Below, in pieces: positions 1 to 9,098 of a stretch of 64,000 nt of DNA. The notes under the pieces were generated by a model, which saw only the letters and a list, made by a program, of their open reading frames with translations, had not been told where the DNA came from and did not search any database. Position 1 is the first letter of the stretch, and every line of letters begins with the position of its first letter. Source of the DNA: Cohaesibacter gelatinilyticus (GTDB lineage: Bacteria > Pseudomonadota > Alphaproteobacteria > Rhizobiales > Cohaesibacteraceae); contig NZ_OBEL01000001.1 in the NCBI RefSeq assembly GCF_900215605.1, positions 992,001-1,056,000 on the forward strand. Reading direction: 5' to 3'. Position numbers and translations under genes: made by a program.

Positions 1-1929
1 TCAGCAGACGAAGCCATGTTTGCATCACAAGTTCAGGTTCTGACCAGCCGCGATCTTGCTTCTCGTGTGATTGATAAGCTTGGTATCATTGATGAACCGG
101 AATTGCAGGAAGGTTCGTTACTATCAGGTCTGGTTGCCAGTATTGGACTTGGGGGTGGAGGCAAAGATGCCAAGGAACGTGCCATCGAGAATTTCGCCAA
201 GCGTTTGAATATTGAAGCAGTTGATATGACACGGGTCATTTCTGTTCAATATAAATCGCTAAAAGCTGAAATGGCGGCGAACATCGTAAACGCCGTGATC
301 GAGGATTATCGTCTTTTGCAGCGAAATGCCAAAGTCGAGAATACCAAAGATGCGACACGGCTGTTGGAAACAGAAATCACCAAACTGCGTGAACGTGTCC
401 GTATTGCAGAATCCAAGGTTGAAGCTTTCCGGTCCACTTCCGATCTGCTGCAAACGGCTGGCGATGGATCTGACACCTTGATCGAACAGCGTCTTTCTGA
501 TGCCAATGCCCAATTGGCTCGTGTGAGAACTGAGAAAACAGAAGCAGAGGCACGTGCCAGCCGTGTGCGTGCATTGCTCAAGGATGGCGTATCAGGTCAG
601 AGTGCGACGGAAGTTGCCTCCAATCCTTTGATCCAGCGCTTGAAAGAACAGGAGCTTGCACAAGAAGGGCAGATTGCAGAATTATCAGCAACTTTGTTGC
701 CTGCGCACCCAAGGATCAAAGCACTCAAGACCCAGCTCACCCAGACCCAAAATGCTTTGCGCTCCGAAGTTCGTAACATTCTTCAGGGGCTCGAGAATGA
801 CGCAAGAATCGCAGCCGCGCGTGAGAAAGGGCTGTTGAAGGATTTGAACCGCCTCAAAATTGATGTGGCGGGTGTGAATGAACAATCCATCAAACTGCGA
901 GCATTGGAGCGTGAGGCAACGGCTCAACGCCAGTTGCTTGAGAGTTTCCTTGCCCGCTATCGTGAAGCTCTTTCTCTGCAAAATCCGGAATTTGTACCAC
1001 CGGATGCACGTATTATTGCTCGTGCGACTGTTCCGTCAGAACCGCTACCCAAGAATACAGTCGCCAAGGCCATTGTTGCTGCTATTGGCACCATGCTGAT
1101 CGGTATCATTCTGACCATGTTCAAGGCGTTCTTTTCCGGGGCTGCCTTCAGACCCGTTGAATATGTTCAGGAGTTACCACGAGAGGCAAACGCGGGTCCC
1201 GTTTTGCAAGAGCCTGTGTTGGATGATCGAATGTTGGAAAAAGCAGCCAAGCAAAAACAAGGTAGTAATTGGTCAAAAGAAGCTGACGTGACCAGAATGG
1301 CCGCAGGAGCGAGCGCTGAGCTGGAACACTCGTCTTATGAAGATGTGGTTTCGCTCGCGGCCAAAGCGGCGTTGGAAAACCTGAAAACGGGCAAGGCACG
1401 AGTTGTGATGTTGTCTCCGGGTGGCATGCATAATGACCGCACCAATGCCAAGCCGATCGCACGTGCAATTGCTCAGTCTGGTAAGAATGTGGTGCTTGTA
1501 TCGTTGGCGGATGCCAATCTGGCTGGTCGAGCTGATATAGCGTGGGAAGGTGTAAGCGATCTGATTGATGACGAAGCATCTTTCTCACAAGTGATTTATC
1601 GCGACCGATTGTCTCGCTGTCATTTGGTGCCATGTGGCAGCAGAGCATTGGAGCAGGAGGATGTGCAAACCGAAATGTTCCAGATGCTTCTTGCGGCCTT
1701 GGGCGAGGCTTACGATATTGTGTTGGTGGATACAGGACGTTTTTACAAGGATGATGAGGTTGTAGAGGGACTTGCAAACGGTACAGAAGCAATGGCATTG
1801 GTTCTGACGGCTCAGGAAAGTGACGATGGTGCTGCCGAGATTGGAAAATTCCTCAAGTCCATCGGATATGCTGATGTTGCGATCGTCATTTCCGGAGAGG
1901 CGGGAATTGAAGCGAAGGATGTAGCTTGA
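1..1929 (+). CDS. GumC/ExoP-type polysaccharide co-polymerase, 5' truncated
   Basis: Inner-membrane chain-length determinant (Wzz/GumC/ExoP class) controlling polymer length and export of an exopolysaccharide. The frame is open from base 1 through the ATG at 16, so the gene starts upstream of the window; the first Wzz segment and first membrane helix are missing. Visible are a long periplasmic coiled-coil region (about residues 80-310), the proline-rich stretch before the second membrane helix (PSEPLPKN then a hydrophobic segment near 350-370), and a cytoplasmic C-terminal domain shaped like a BY-kinase. That domain keeps a Walker-B-like strand (YDIVLVDTG), but the P-loop position reads LSPGGMHNDRTNAK with no GK[ST], so kinase activity is doubtful. 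The neighbouring acetyltransferase and deacetylase fit an exopolysaccharide locus. The family call is firm; the polymer is unknown. Confidence 0.85.
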   Translation, partial: SADEAMFASQVQVLTSRDLASRVIDKLGIIDEPELQEGSLLSGLVASIGLGGGGKDAKERAIENFAKRLNIEAVDMTRVISVQYKSLKAEMAANIVNAVIEDYRLLQRNAKVENTKDATRLLETEITKLRERVRIAESKVEAFRSTSDLLQTAGDGSDTLIEQRLSDANAQLARVRTEKTEAEARASRVRALLKDGVSGQSATEVASNPLIQRLKEQELAQEGQIAELSATLLPAHPRIKALKTQLTQTQNALRSEVRNILQGLENDARIAAAREKGLLKDLNRLKIDVAGVNEQSIKLRALEREATAQRQLLESFLARYREALSLQNPEFVPPDARIIARATVPSEPLPKNTVAKAIVAAIGTMLIGIILTMFKAFFSGAAFRPVEYVQELPREANAGPVLQEPVLDDRMLEKAAKQKQGSNWSKEADVTRMAAGASAELEHSSYEDVVSLAAKAALENLKTGKARVVMLSPGGMHNDRTNAKPIARAIAQSGKNVVLVSLADANLAGRADIAWEGVSDLIDDEASFSQVIYRDRLSRCHLVPCGSRALEQEDVQTEMFQMLLAALGEAYDIVLVDTGRFYKDDEVVEGLANGTEAMALVLTAQESDDGAAEIGKFLKSIGYADVAIVISGEAGIEAKDVA

Positions 1930-2003
1930 CTATCAGTCGTTCAAAAATTGCAGAGAAAAAGCGGCTCCATGATGAAATTGTCGTTTTTGGTTTTGACCTT
2001 TAA

Positions 2004-3209
2004 TCAGGCAACCAGTTTTTTTGCTTTACGCAACTTCTTATAGCTGGCCCAAAGCGTCTCATTTGATCGGATCGTGCGCTTCACGTCAGCAACAATGGTT
2101 GCGCCCATTGCAGCCAGCTGTCCTTTGAATGTTCTTGATTTGGTGTAGGTAAAATAGTTAATTCGAATGTCACACCATAGGTGCTTGTAACGCTCGTCCC
2201 CCATACCGAGATCGAGAAACCGGTCTCCAAGTTCGCAACGGTGGCGTATCATCTCGCCAAGCAGCATCTCTCCAGCCGACAAACGCGGCAGATAGTCTTC
2301 ATCAAAACTGTTGAAATAGGCCGAGAAACACCCATTTTGGCTGCCCCCTCCATAGGTGGCTATCAGGCGACCATCGACCTCAAGGCCATAGAAATGAAGG
2401 GCAGGGGCAAGATCCTTGCCTTGTGAGTTCGATCTTTTCAGGGCATCAATAAATGCTTGAGTGTGGTCTTGAGAAAAAATATCCTCAATTCCCAATGCAT
2501 TGAAACGTGCACTTTTCTGAGCATAGAAAGCCTCAAGGAAAGGTGCGAACTGATCGGGTTCAGCAGTTTCCACCATACGCCAGGTATGGTTTCCGCTTTC
2601 CAGAAAACGCCGCTGCCAACGATGTTTCTTGCGCATTCGTTTGCGGCTTTTTGCTTCGAATAGTTGATCAAATCCAGGGGTGAGGTCCAGGCCGAATGCA
2701 GGTGTCATTCCCGCATTTATTGCCTTGGACCCTATGACATGTGGGAACCCATCCCAGTGTTCCGGATTTGCGGAGAGTTGTATCAAATCGACATTTGAAG
2801 TCGTCAAAACATCAAGAACTGCTTGCTCCAGCCCCGAACGCTTTTGCTCTGAATGTAGAGTATCAGCGACCTGCTCGGAAAAGAGACCGAAATTAAAGTT
2901 GCTATGCTTGCCACCTGACCAGACCAGCCTGTTCAAACCTTTGTTGCATATGATAGCAAAGGGCAGGACCATAACTGGTATATTTTCCCGATAACCGATC
3001 ACGATGAAAGGGCGTGCCTTTTGTGATGCGCCAAGCGTTTCAAACCATGATTTTTGCCAGGCATGGCGTTGAAAGGTTGGGCCAACTGCGCCATTGGTCT
3101 CCAAGTTCAGCCAGTCATTTTGGCAGGCCTTCAGATCGCCCCAGGTTTTAAGCTGTAAGCCACCTGAAACGGAAAATGTCTTAATTGGTAAGTCTGGCGT
3201 TGCCAGCAT
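2004..3209 (-). CDS. CelD/BcsL-like GNAT acetyltransferase
   Basis: Predicted cytoplasmic N-acyltransferase of the FemAB/CelD-like GNAT group (Acetyltransf_6), usually found in cellulose or exopolysaccharide gene clusters and presumed to acylate a sugar precursor. It has 401 residues, a normal length. The C-terminal half carries the acyltransferase core, including the strand pattern around LHFYGLEVDGRLIATYGGG and the late FLDLGMGDERYKHLW segment typical of this group. No signal peptide or membrane helix is visible. It converges on the upstream co-polymerase gene, leaving only about 75 bp between stops. The substrate cannot be read from the sequence. The role in exopolysaccharide modification is inferred from the neighbours on both sides. 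Confidence 0.8.
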   Translation of the reverse strand: MLATPDLPIKTFSVSGGLQLKTWGDLKACQNDWLNLETNGAVGPTFQRHAWQKSWFETLGASQKARPFIVIGYRENIPVMVLPFAIICNKGLNRLVWSGGKHSNFNFGLFSEQVADTLHSEQKRSGLEQAVLDVLTTSNVDLIQLSANPEHWDGFPHVIGSKAINAGMTPAFGLDLTPGFDQLFEAKSRKRMRKKHRWQRRFLESGNHTWRMVETAEPDQFAPFLEAFYAQKSARFNALGIEDIFSQDHTQAFIDALKRSNSQGKDLAPALHFYGLEVDGRLIATYGGGSQNGCFSAYFNSFDEDYLPRLSAGEMLLGEMIRHRCELGDRFLDLGMGDERYKHLWCDIRINYFTYTKSRTFKGQLAAMGATIVADVKRTIRSNETLWASYKKLRKAKKLVA

Positions 3210-3391
3210 GGTCGTCCTCGGATTTTCTACCTCTTATTGGGTAGAGAAAAATTACTTCTTACCCCCTATATCATGGGGAGAGTAAAAGCTTTGCTGCACG
3301 TGTTAAGAAGATTCCAATATTGTGCTGCGATGGTAAAAAAAATCTTCAGTGCCGCATTAGCCGCTCGTCATTCGCCTTTGGGCAGGTTTCT

Positions 3392-4450
3392 ATGGATTTA
3401 ATTCGTTTCTTTCAGCGTTCCGTTCTGGCAACCATTGCCAATACTGGTCTTGCTCCGGTTATCAAGCCGGTTCTGGGCGGACGTGGTGCTATATTGATGT
3501 TTCATCGGGTAAAACCGGATCAAGGACATTCATTTCAACCGAACGCCCATTTGGAAATCTCTCCTGATTTTCTGGATGAGTTACTCGAATTGATGCCCCA
3601 ATGGGGATATGAATGGATTTCATTGAAGGAGATACCGGATTTTCTCGCAACAAGATCCAGGGGTGAGAGATTCGCGGCGATCACATTGGATGACGGCTAC
3701 GCGGATAATCTGGAATTTGCAGTTCCCATCTTTAAAAAGCACAAGGTTCCATACACGGTCTTTTTAGTGCCGGGATTTGTGGAAGGACAGGCACTTCCAT
3801 GGTGGATCCTGATTGAAGAAGTTATTCGCAAAAATGAAACACTGAAACTTCCTGAAATCGTGGATGGTTTGGGGGGGCAAGCAACGACCAAAACGGATGT
3901 TGAGAAAAAAAGAGCCTTCAAATATCTGGGACGTCACTATCTGACAATGGATCAGGAAAAGGTATTCGGCTCCCTGTTTGAGCTCTGTCAGGAGAACGGT
4001 GTTGAAGCCGTGAAGTTTTCTCAAGAGACTTTCTTGTCTTGGAATGATGTGAATGCTCTGGTAACTGATCCTTTATGCACTATCGGAGGCCATACTGAGC
4101 TTCATCCATCACTAGCCCGTTTATCTGACGATGCCGTGAGAGATCAGATTGTAGCGGGACTCGATCAGATAACCGACAGGATTGGCAGTGAACCCGAGGT
4201 TTTTGCCTATCCTTTTGGATTCAAAAGCACAGCCGGAAAACGAGAGTTCAGAATCGTTTCGGAGTTGGATCTGACATGTGCGGTGACTACGCGCCCGGGA
4301 TTGGTGCATGATGAGCACAATTTACATCTGTCAGCTCTGCCGCGCGTCTCTGTCAATGGTCTGTTCCAGAAGCCCGGATACGTACAGGCTCTACTCTCCG
4401 GTCTACCCTTCTTGTTGGCTAACAAAGGCAAGAGGATCGATATCGATTAG
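3392..4450 (+). CDS. polysaccharide deacetylase (NodB homology domain)
   Basis: Carbohydrate esterase 4 family enzyme that removes N- or O-acetyl groups from a polysaccharide or its precursor. The NodB motifs are readable: a TLDDGY segment with the paired metal/catalytic aspartates (ITLDDGYADN), an HxxxH zinc motif (GHTELHPSL) and the FAYPFG motif. The frame is open from 3320, but the ATG at 3392 is preferred because the homologous part begins there; this gives 352 residues. The N-terminus (MDLIRFFQRSVLATIAN) is amphipathic rather than a clear signal peptide, so location is uncertain. The position beside a CelD-like acetyltransferase and a chain-length determinant supports a role in exopolysaccharide modification. 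Confidence 0.85.
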   Translation: MDLIRFFQRSVLATIANTGLAPVIKPVLGGRGAILMFHRVKPDQGHSFQPNAHLEISPDFLDELLELMPQWGYEWISLKEIPDFLATRSRGERFAAITLDDGYADNLEFAVPIFKKHKVPYTVFLVPGFVEGQALPWWILIEEVIRKNETLKLPEIVDGLGGQATTKTDVEKKRAFKYLGRHYLTMDQEKVFGSLFELCQENGVEAVKFSQETFLSWNDVNALVTDPLCTIGGHTELHPSLARLSDDAVRDQIVAGLDQITDRIGSEPEVFAYPFGFKSTAGKREFRIVSELDLTCAVTTRPGLVHDEHNLHLSALPRVSVNGLFQKPGYVQALLSGLPFLLANKGKRIDID

Positions 4451-4470
4451 GCCGTGAATATCTGGCTTTA

Positions 4471-4692
4471 TTACTCCGCTTTTTTTCGGAAGCGTCCATG
4501 TTCCATCCAGCGGATGATGAGTCCGGCGGGGAAAATCCAAAGCAGACCTGTGATGATAAAGAACAGGATCTGAACCCAGCCTGCGGCTTTGGCTACAACA
4601 ACAGCCCCAATTGTCATTCCGATAGCAGCATAAACAACGATGAGTGCGACGAGAGCCAGCATTCCAATGAATTTGCGTGTCCGAATGGTCAT
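4471..4692 (-). CDS. DUF2842 small membrane protein
   Basis: A 73-residue protein with two hydrophobic helices (about residues 10-32 and 40-58) and a basic N-terminus beginning MTIRTRKFIGM, the conserved start of the DUF2842 family in alphaproteobacteria. The function of the family is unknown. It ends convergently, 20 bp from the polysaccharide deacetylase, and is divergent from the heme A synthase gene. It probably shares the roughly 200-bp intergenic promoter region with ctaA. The closing positively charged tail (RFRKKAE) is cytoplasmic by the positive-inside rule. The family call is fairly safe; no function is proposed. Confidence 0.8.
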   Translation of the reverse strand: MTIRTRKFIGMLALVALIVVYAAIGMTIGAVVVAKAAGWVQILFFIITGLLWIFPAGLIIRWMEHGRFRKKAE

Positions 4693-4889
4693 GATGCATC
4701 CTGATGGTTTGTTCTGCGCATTTCCTTTATCTCAGTCCGGCGATAGAGAAAAGAAAAAAGATGATCATCTTCATGTCTGCGCACCTTATCGCAGGATTTT
4801 GATACTTTTCTCTTTGGTTCCTTGGTCAGACTTTGTAGCATGCGCAAAAAAGAGACTTGAAGACTGGACTATCGAGAGAAGCAGGCATC

Positions 4890-5963
4890 ATGGAATTGAC
4901 ACAAGAGGACCGCTGGCTAAATGTAAGCAAAAAAGCTGCAGCCAGCCGAAAGGCAGTGCGCATCTGGCTCTATCTTATAGCGGCGCTGGTCTTTTTGATG
5001 GTGGTTGTCGGCGGCGCAACCCGCTTGACCGATTCTGGCCTTTCCATCACAGAATGGAAACCTATTCATGGCGCTATTCCACCCATGAGCTCTGAAGCTT
5101 GGGCAGAGGAGTTTGAGAAATACAAACAGATTCCGGAATATGAACAAGTGAACAAGGGCATGAATTTGGAGGAGTTCAAGTTCATCTTCTGGTGGGAATG
5201 GGGCCATCGCCAGCTTGGCCGCTTCATCGGTCTCGCTTTCTTCATTCCAATGCTGTTTTTCTGGCTCACAGGGCGTCTGACTGACGAGATAAAACCGAGG
5301 GTTCTGGTTCTTTTCTTCCTTGGTGGCTTGCAGGGAGCAGTTGGCTGGTGGATGGTGGCTTCTGGCCTGTCTGAGCGGGTTGATGTTAGCCAATATCGTC
5401 TGGCTTCACATCTCATAATGGCCAGTCTTATCTTCGCGGCTCTCATATGGGTAGCACGGGGCTATCGAGAAAAAGATGAAAAACCGGAATGTGTGAGCGC
5501 AGATCGTCATTGGTGGACTATGCTACTGCTGTGGATCTTTGTGATGCTGCAGATTTTCCTCGGTGCATTGGTTGCAGGCACCCATGCGGGTAAAACCTAT
5601 AATACCTGGCCGCTTATGGATGGCAGTTTTATTCCTGATCAGCTTTATGACGGATCACCTGCATGGCTCTCTGCCTTTGAAGATCACATGACCATTCAGT
5701 TCAATCATCGCATGCTGGCTTATGTCATCCTTGTGATTGCTGCTCTGGCACTGTTGCGGCTGTTCAAGGACAGTTTTGCCAACACCTTGAGGCCATGGAC
5801 TATTGCTTTGGCCAGCCTGATCGTCGCGCAAGTACTGGTAGGAATTCTGACACTCCTATTGGTCGTGCCACTTAGCCTGGCTCTGATCCATCAGGTCGGA
5901 GCAATCATCGTGTTGGCTTGTGCAACAGTGATGCTTCGCGATCTTTATGACAATAGAAGTTAG
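4890..5963 (+). CDS. ctaA: heme A synthase
   Basis: COX15/CtaA-type heme A synthase, an inner-membrane monooxygenase converting heme O to heme A for aa3-type cytochrome oxidases. The protein has about eight membrane helices. The type-2 (alphaproteobacterial/mitochondrial) signature is visible: GGATRLTDSGLSITEWKPI near the N-terminus, the histidine-bearing EWGHRQLGR segment, GTHAGKTYNTWPLMDG, and FNHRMLAY plus LIHQVGA in the second half, which supply the paired heme-ligand histidines. The frame is open from 4857, but the ATG at 4890 (MELTQED) follows a purine-rich AGAGAAGCAGG and is preferred, giving 357 residues. A bidirectional terminator follows at 5986-6013. Confidence 0.93.
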   Translation: MELTQEDRWLNVSKKAAASRKAVRIWLYLIAALVFLMVVVGGATRLTDSGLSITEWKPIHGAIPPMSSEAWAEEFEKYKQIPEYEQVNKGMNLEEFKFIFWWEWGHRQLGRFIGLAFFIPMLFFWLTGRLTDEIKPRVLVLFFLGGLQGAVGWWMVASGLSERVDVSQYRLASHLIMASLIFAALIWVARGYREKDEKPECVSADRHWWTMLLLWIFVMLQIFLGALVAGTHAGKTYNTWPLMDGSFIPDQLYDGSPAWLSAFEDHMTIQFNHRMLAYVILVIAALALLRLFKDSFANTLRPWTIALASLIVAQVLVGILTLLLVVPLSLALIHQVGAIIVLACATVMLRDLYDNRS

Positions 5964-5985
5964 AAGTTGAATAACTTCAGAACAT

Positions 5986-6013
5986 AAAAAAGGCCGGGGA
6001 ATCCCGGCCTTTT
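5986..6013. terminator. bidirectional intrinsic terminator between ctaA and metY
   Basis: Perfect 8-bp GC-rich stem (AGGCCGGG / CCCGGCCT) with a four-base loop, flanked by an A run on one side and a T run on the other. It can stop transcription from both convergent genes. Confidence 0.85.
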
Positions 6014-6038
6014 CACATTTCCAAATGGTATATCAAGC

Positions 6039-7322
6039 TTAAGCTTTCATTGCCTGATCCAGATCAGCGATGATGTCTTTGACATCTTCAATACCGATAG
6101 ACAGGCGCACGGTGTCCGGAGAGGCACCAGCTGCAATCTTTTGCTCATCGGTCAGCTGACTATGAGTGGTAGAGGCAGGGTGAATAGCCAAAGAGCGCGT
6201 GTCACCAATGTTGGCAACATGGCTGAACAGCTTCATGCTCTCAATCAATTTCACACCAGCTTCATGGCCGCCTTTCAGACCGAAAGTAAAGACGGAGCCA
6301 GCACCTTTGGGCATATATTTCTGATGCTTGGCATAATTATCGTCGCCTTCCAAGCCAGCATAGGAAACCCAGCTCACAGCCTCGTGGCTTTCCAGGAACT
6401 TGGCAACAATCAAGGCATTCTCGCAATGACGTTCCATACGCAGATGCAATGTTTCGAGGCCGGTCAGGATCTGGAAGCAGTTCATCGGAGCAATAGCTGG
6501 GCCCAGGTCACGCAGACCAAGCACACGACACGCAATGGCAAAAGCGAAGTTACCGAAAGTCTCATGCAATACAACGCCGTTATATTCCGGACGTGGCTCG
6601 CTGAGCATTGGATATTTGCCAGAAGCAGACCAGTCGAAGCTACCGCCATCAACGATTACGCCGCCCATGGAGTTGCCGTGACCACCCATGAATTTGGTCA
6701 TGGAATGCAGGACTACATCGGCACCAAAATCGATTGGCTTACAGAGGAACGGAGTTGCCATGGTGTTGTCGACGATCAGCGGAATACCAGCTTCCTTGGC
6801 AACAGCTGCCCAACCTTCGAGATCGGTGATCACGCCACCTGGGTTGGCAAGGCTCTCGATATAGATGGCTTTGGTCTTGTCATCGATCAGGGATTTGGCT
6901 GCTTGCGGATCCAGAGCATCAGCCCAGCGCACATGCCAGTCAAAGCTTTTGAAGCTGTGGTTGAACTGGTTGATGTTGCCACCATATAGCTTGTCTGCTG
7001 CAATGAAATTATCGCCCGGGCGCATGATGGCGTGGAAGGTCAGCATTGCAGCGGCGTGACCAGAAGCAACAGCCAAAGCCGCCGTGCCGCTTTCCAGAGC
7101 AGCCACACGCTCTTCCAAAGCGCCCTGGGTCGGGTTCATGATGCGGGTATAGATATTGCCAAATTCCTGAAGAGCGAACAGTTTGGCAGCATGTTCTGTG
7201 CTGTTAAATGCATAGGCTGTAGTTTGGTAAATCGGAACCGTACGTGCACCAGTGGTTGGATCTGGCTGCGCGCCTGCATGAATGGTCAAAGTGCCAAAGC
7301 CCGGTGCTGTCTCTTCGCTCAT
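6039..7322 (-). CDS. metY: O-acetylhomoserine sulfhydrylase / aminocarboxypropyltransferase
   Basis: PLP-dependent enzyme of the Cys/Met metabolism family that makes homocysteine from O-acetylhomoserine and sulfide, the direct-sulfhydrylation route to methionine. It has 427 residues from the ATG at 7322, chosen because AAGGGG lies eight bases upstream (the frame is open for 15 more codons). The N-terminal FGTLTIHAGAQPDPTTGAR is diagnostic for the OAH-sulfhydrylase branch rather than cystathionine synthases. The Schiff-base lysine sits in HSMTKFMGGHG. The gene lies downstream of a CoA-binding protein gene, but a strong terminator separates them, so it probably has its own promoter in 7323-7630. 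Confidence 0.92.
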   Translation of the reverse strand: MSEETAPGFGTLTIHAGAQPDPTTGARTVPIYQTTAYAFNSTEHAAKLFALQEFGNIYTRIMNPTQGALEERVAALESGTAALAVASGHAAAMLTFHAIMRPGDNFIAADKLYGGNINQFNHSFKSFDWHVRWADALDPQAAKSLIDDKTKAIYIESLANPGGVITDLEGWAAVAKEAGIPLIVDNTMATPFLCKPIDFGADVVLHSMTKFMGGHGNSMGGVIVDGGSFDWSASGKYPMLSEPRPEYNGVVLHETFGNFAFAIACRVLGLRDLGPAIAPMNCFQILTGLETLHLRMERHCENALIVAKFLESHEAVSWVSYAGLEGDDNYAKHQKYMPKGAGSVFTFGLKGGHEAGVKLIESMKLFSHVANIGDTRSLAIHPASTTHSQLTDEQKIAAGASPDTVRLSIGIEDVKDIIADLDQAMKA

Positions 7323-7627
7323 TTTTTTACCCCTTAGAAGATTTGCCTGAATGGTTGGGAGGGCCAACCGGCAGAAACAAGATTTCTATTTGATTACAGG
7401 GACTTTAGCCCAGAGTGCTCTTGGGAGCTATTTGAAAATTGCAAAAAAAATTCTATTTATTGCACAATTTCAGGAAAACGAACCCCCGCAATAATGCAAA
7501 TATCCTTATGGCAGCAATTTTCTTTCGTCATCGTCTCGCTGCCAATCTGGCTTCCGTTTGGGAACTAAGCATGATTGATGTCTGAAAAAGGTCAATAGAA
7601 TTGAGTGAAGGCAGCCATCGGAAAAAC
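7323..7627 (-). promoter_or_regulatory. metY upstream region with inverted repeats, no gene
   Basis: About 300 bp without a credible gene, expected to hold the metY promoter and leader. On the minus strand it contains a short hairpin (GGTTGG / CCAACC, 7353-7369) close to the start codon, an imperfect inverted repeat (CCCAAGAG...CTCTGGG, about 7409-7427) and an AT-rich stretch. The SAM-II riboswitch consensus found before some alphaproteobacterial met genes was looked for and not recognised. The regulator is unknown. Confidence 0.35.
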
Positions 7628-7662
7628 TAAAAGCCAACTGATAGAGGTATCAGTTGGCTTTC
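7628..7662 (-). terminator. intrinsic terminator after the CoA-binding protein gene
   Basis: A perfect 13-bp stem (7631-7643 with 7648-7660) with a four-base loop. Read on the minus strand it is followed by a T-rich tail. It separates the CoA-binding/enoyl-CoA hydratase run from metY. Confidence 0.85.
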
Positions 7663-7697
7663 CTTCGATCTCTAAATGGATAACAGCTGAAAGCTGA

Positions 7698-8123
7698 TCA
7701 ACCTTGCTCCAATCTCGGGATTTCAATCTTGGGGCAGCGATCCATCACCACACGAAGACCGGCCTCCTCAGCGCGCTTTGCGGCCTCTTCATTAACCACG
7801 CCGAGCTGCATCCACGCCACTTTAGCCCCGATACGAATGGCTTCATCCGTCACATTGCCTGCAGCCTCGGAGTTACGAAAGATATCGACCATATCAACCG
7901 GCACATCAATATCAGAAAGTGATGCAGCAACTTTCTGGCCAAGAATTTCTTGCCCTGCTTTGCCCGGATTAACAGGAATGACTTTGTAGCCTTGTTCCAG
8001 CAGATATTTGGTCACTCTATAGCTCGGACGCTCTTCCTTATCACTGGCTCCAACCAGAGCGATAGTCTTCACTTCATTCAGAATGTCTTGGATATACTCG
8101 TCAGGATAGGTGAGTTCAGCCAT
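7698..8123 (-). CDS. CoA-binding domain protein (YccU-like)
   Basis: A 141-residue single-domain Rossmann protein of the CoA_binding_2 family, related to the CoA-binding part of succinyl-CoA synthetase alpha. The nucleotide-binding loop [18 protein letters not shown] is at residues 19-36, and the conserved [10 protein letters not shown] and later WMQLGV strands follow. A cysteine-containing DRCPKIE motif near the C-terminus is typical. The biochemical role is not established. In alphaproteobacteria it commonly sits beside O-acetylhomoserine sulfhydrylase and an enoyl-CoA hydratase, as here. Confidence 0.85.
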   Translation of the reverse strand: MAELTYPDEYIQDILNEVKTIALVGASDKEERPSYRVTKYLLEQGYKVIPVNPGKAGQEILGQKVAASLSDIDVPVDMVDIFRNSEAAGNVTDEAIRIGAKVAWMQLGVVNEEAAKRAEEAGLRVVMDRCPKIEIPRLEQG

Positions 8124-8252
8124 GGGTCTGTCCGTCTATTACTGTCTCTTGGTATATTTGTCCAAGTGAATATATGAGCGAATGGCAAAAGTGCAAGTTG
8201 ATCAACTTGAGAGAGGCTAGGCGAATCTTGGAATGTCTAGCCTTGTATTGAT

Positions 8253-9098
8253 TTAGGAACCGCAAGGCCATTCTGGTTTGCGTTTCTCGAGAAAGGCCTC
8301 AATACCTTCTTCTGCGTCAGCTGCCATCATATTTTCGGTCATGGTTTTTGCGGCGAGATCATAAGCATCTGACAATGGTAACTCGACCTGCTGGTAGAAT
8401 ATTTCCTTGCCAAATTTCAGGGCTGCAGGGGATTTTTTGGCGATTTCCTCGCAATAACGGTCGACCACCAAGCGCAGGTAATCCTTGGGAACCACGCGAT
8501 TGACGATGCCATAAGCTTTGGCGGTATGAGAATCGATCTCTTCGCCGGTCACCAGCATTTCCATAGCCTGCTTGCGTGGCACATTGCGTGTCAGTGCCAC
8601 CATAGGAGTAGAGCAGAATAGGCCTATATTGACGCCCGGAGTGCAGAAGTTGGCTTCATTGACTGTAATGGCCAGATCACAGGTGGCTACCAGCTGGCAG
8701 CCTGCTGCAGTCGCAGTACCTTGTACCTCGGCAATAACAAGCTTTGGGCAATTAACAATCTGCTGCATGAGCTTGGAGCAAGTTTCCATGATCATGGCAA
8801 AATAGGCTTTGCCACCATCTTTATCCGCACGATGCGCAGTCAACTCTTTCAGGTTATGGCCAGCACAAAAGACAGGGCCATTGGCTGCAATTACAATCAG
8901 ACGCGTCACATCATCCTGGTTTGCGCGCTCCAACTCCAATGCCAGTGCCGCCATCATTTCTTCGGAAAGGGCATTGCGGCTCTTTGGGCGGTTCATGATC
9001 AAGCGGCGGGTAGGGCCGATCTGTTCGATCAGAACCGCAGCTTCCTGCACGTCATCATTGGCGGGATTATTCTTCTCGGTGCTCCCAGTAGCGTCCAC
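8253..9098 (-). CDS. enoyl-CoA hydratase/isomerase family protein
   Basis: Crotonase-fold enzyme of 281 residues acting on an acyl-CoA thioester, probably a hydratase. Crotonase hallmarks are present: RPKSRNALSEEMM near the N-terminus, the AAGHNLKEL-type oxyanion segment (VFCAGHNLKEL), and the second loop VQGTATAAGCQLVATCDLAI, whose GTATAAGCQ replaces the usual GxAxGGGxE. The usual catalytic glutamates are therefore not obvious, and the true substrate or reaction may differ from classical FadB-type hydratases. The start is taken as the GTG at 9098, because AGGAG lies eight bases upstream; the longer open frame to 9122 has no such site. Confidence 0.85.
   Translation of the reverse strand: MDATGSTEKNNPANDDVQEAAVLIEQIGPTRRLIMNRPKSRNALSEEMMAALALELERANQDDVTRLIVIAANGPVFCAGHNLKELTAHRADKDGGKAYFAMIMETCSKLMQQIVNCPKLVIAEVQGTATAAGCQLVATCDLAITVNEANFCTPGVNIGLFCSTPMVALTRNVPRKQAMEMLVTGEEIDSHTAKAYGIVNRVVPKDYLRLVVDRYCEEIAKKSPAALKFGKEIFYQQVELPLSDAYDLAAKTMTENMMAADAEEGIEAFLEKRKPEWPCGS

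Noticed and set aside
1148-1798. 216-codon minus-strand frame in the co-polymerase gene
   Set aside because: Composition (Pro, His, Gln rich) is typical of antisense frames; the plus-strand gene is real.
1926-2003. 25-codon frame starting TTG at the end of the co-polymerase gene (overlap TTGA)
   Set aside because: Too short, rare start codon, and no homology; possibly a remnant of a following exopolysaccharide gene.
7323-7627. SAM-II riboswitch before metY
   Set aside because: The SAM-II consensus (stem, GATTTGACCG-like loop and GCTAAA in the right spacing) is not present; only a stray GCTAAA occurs.
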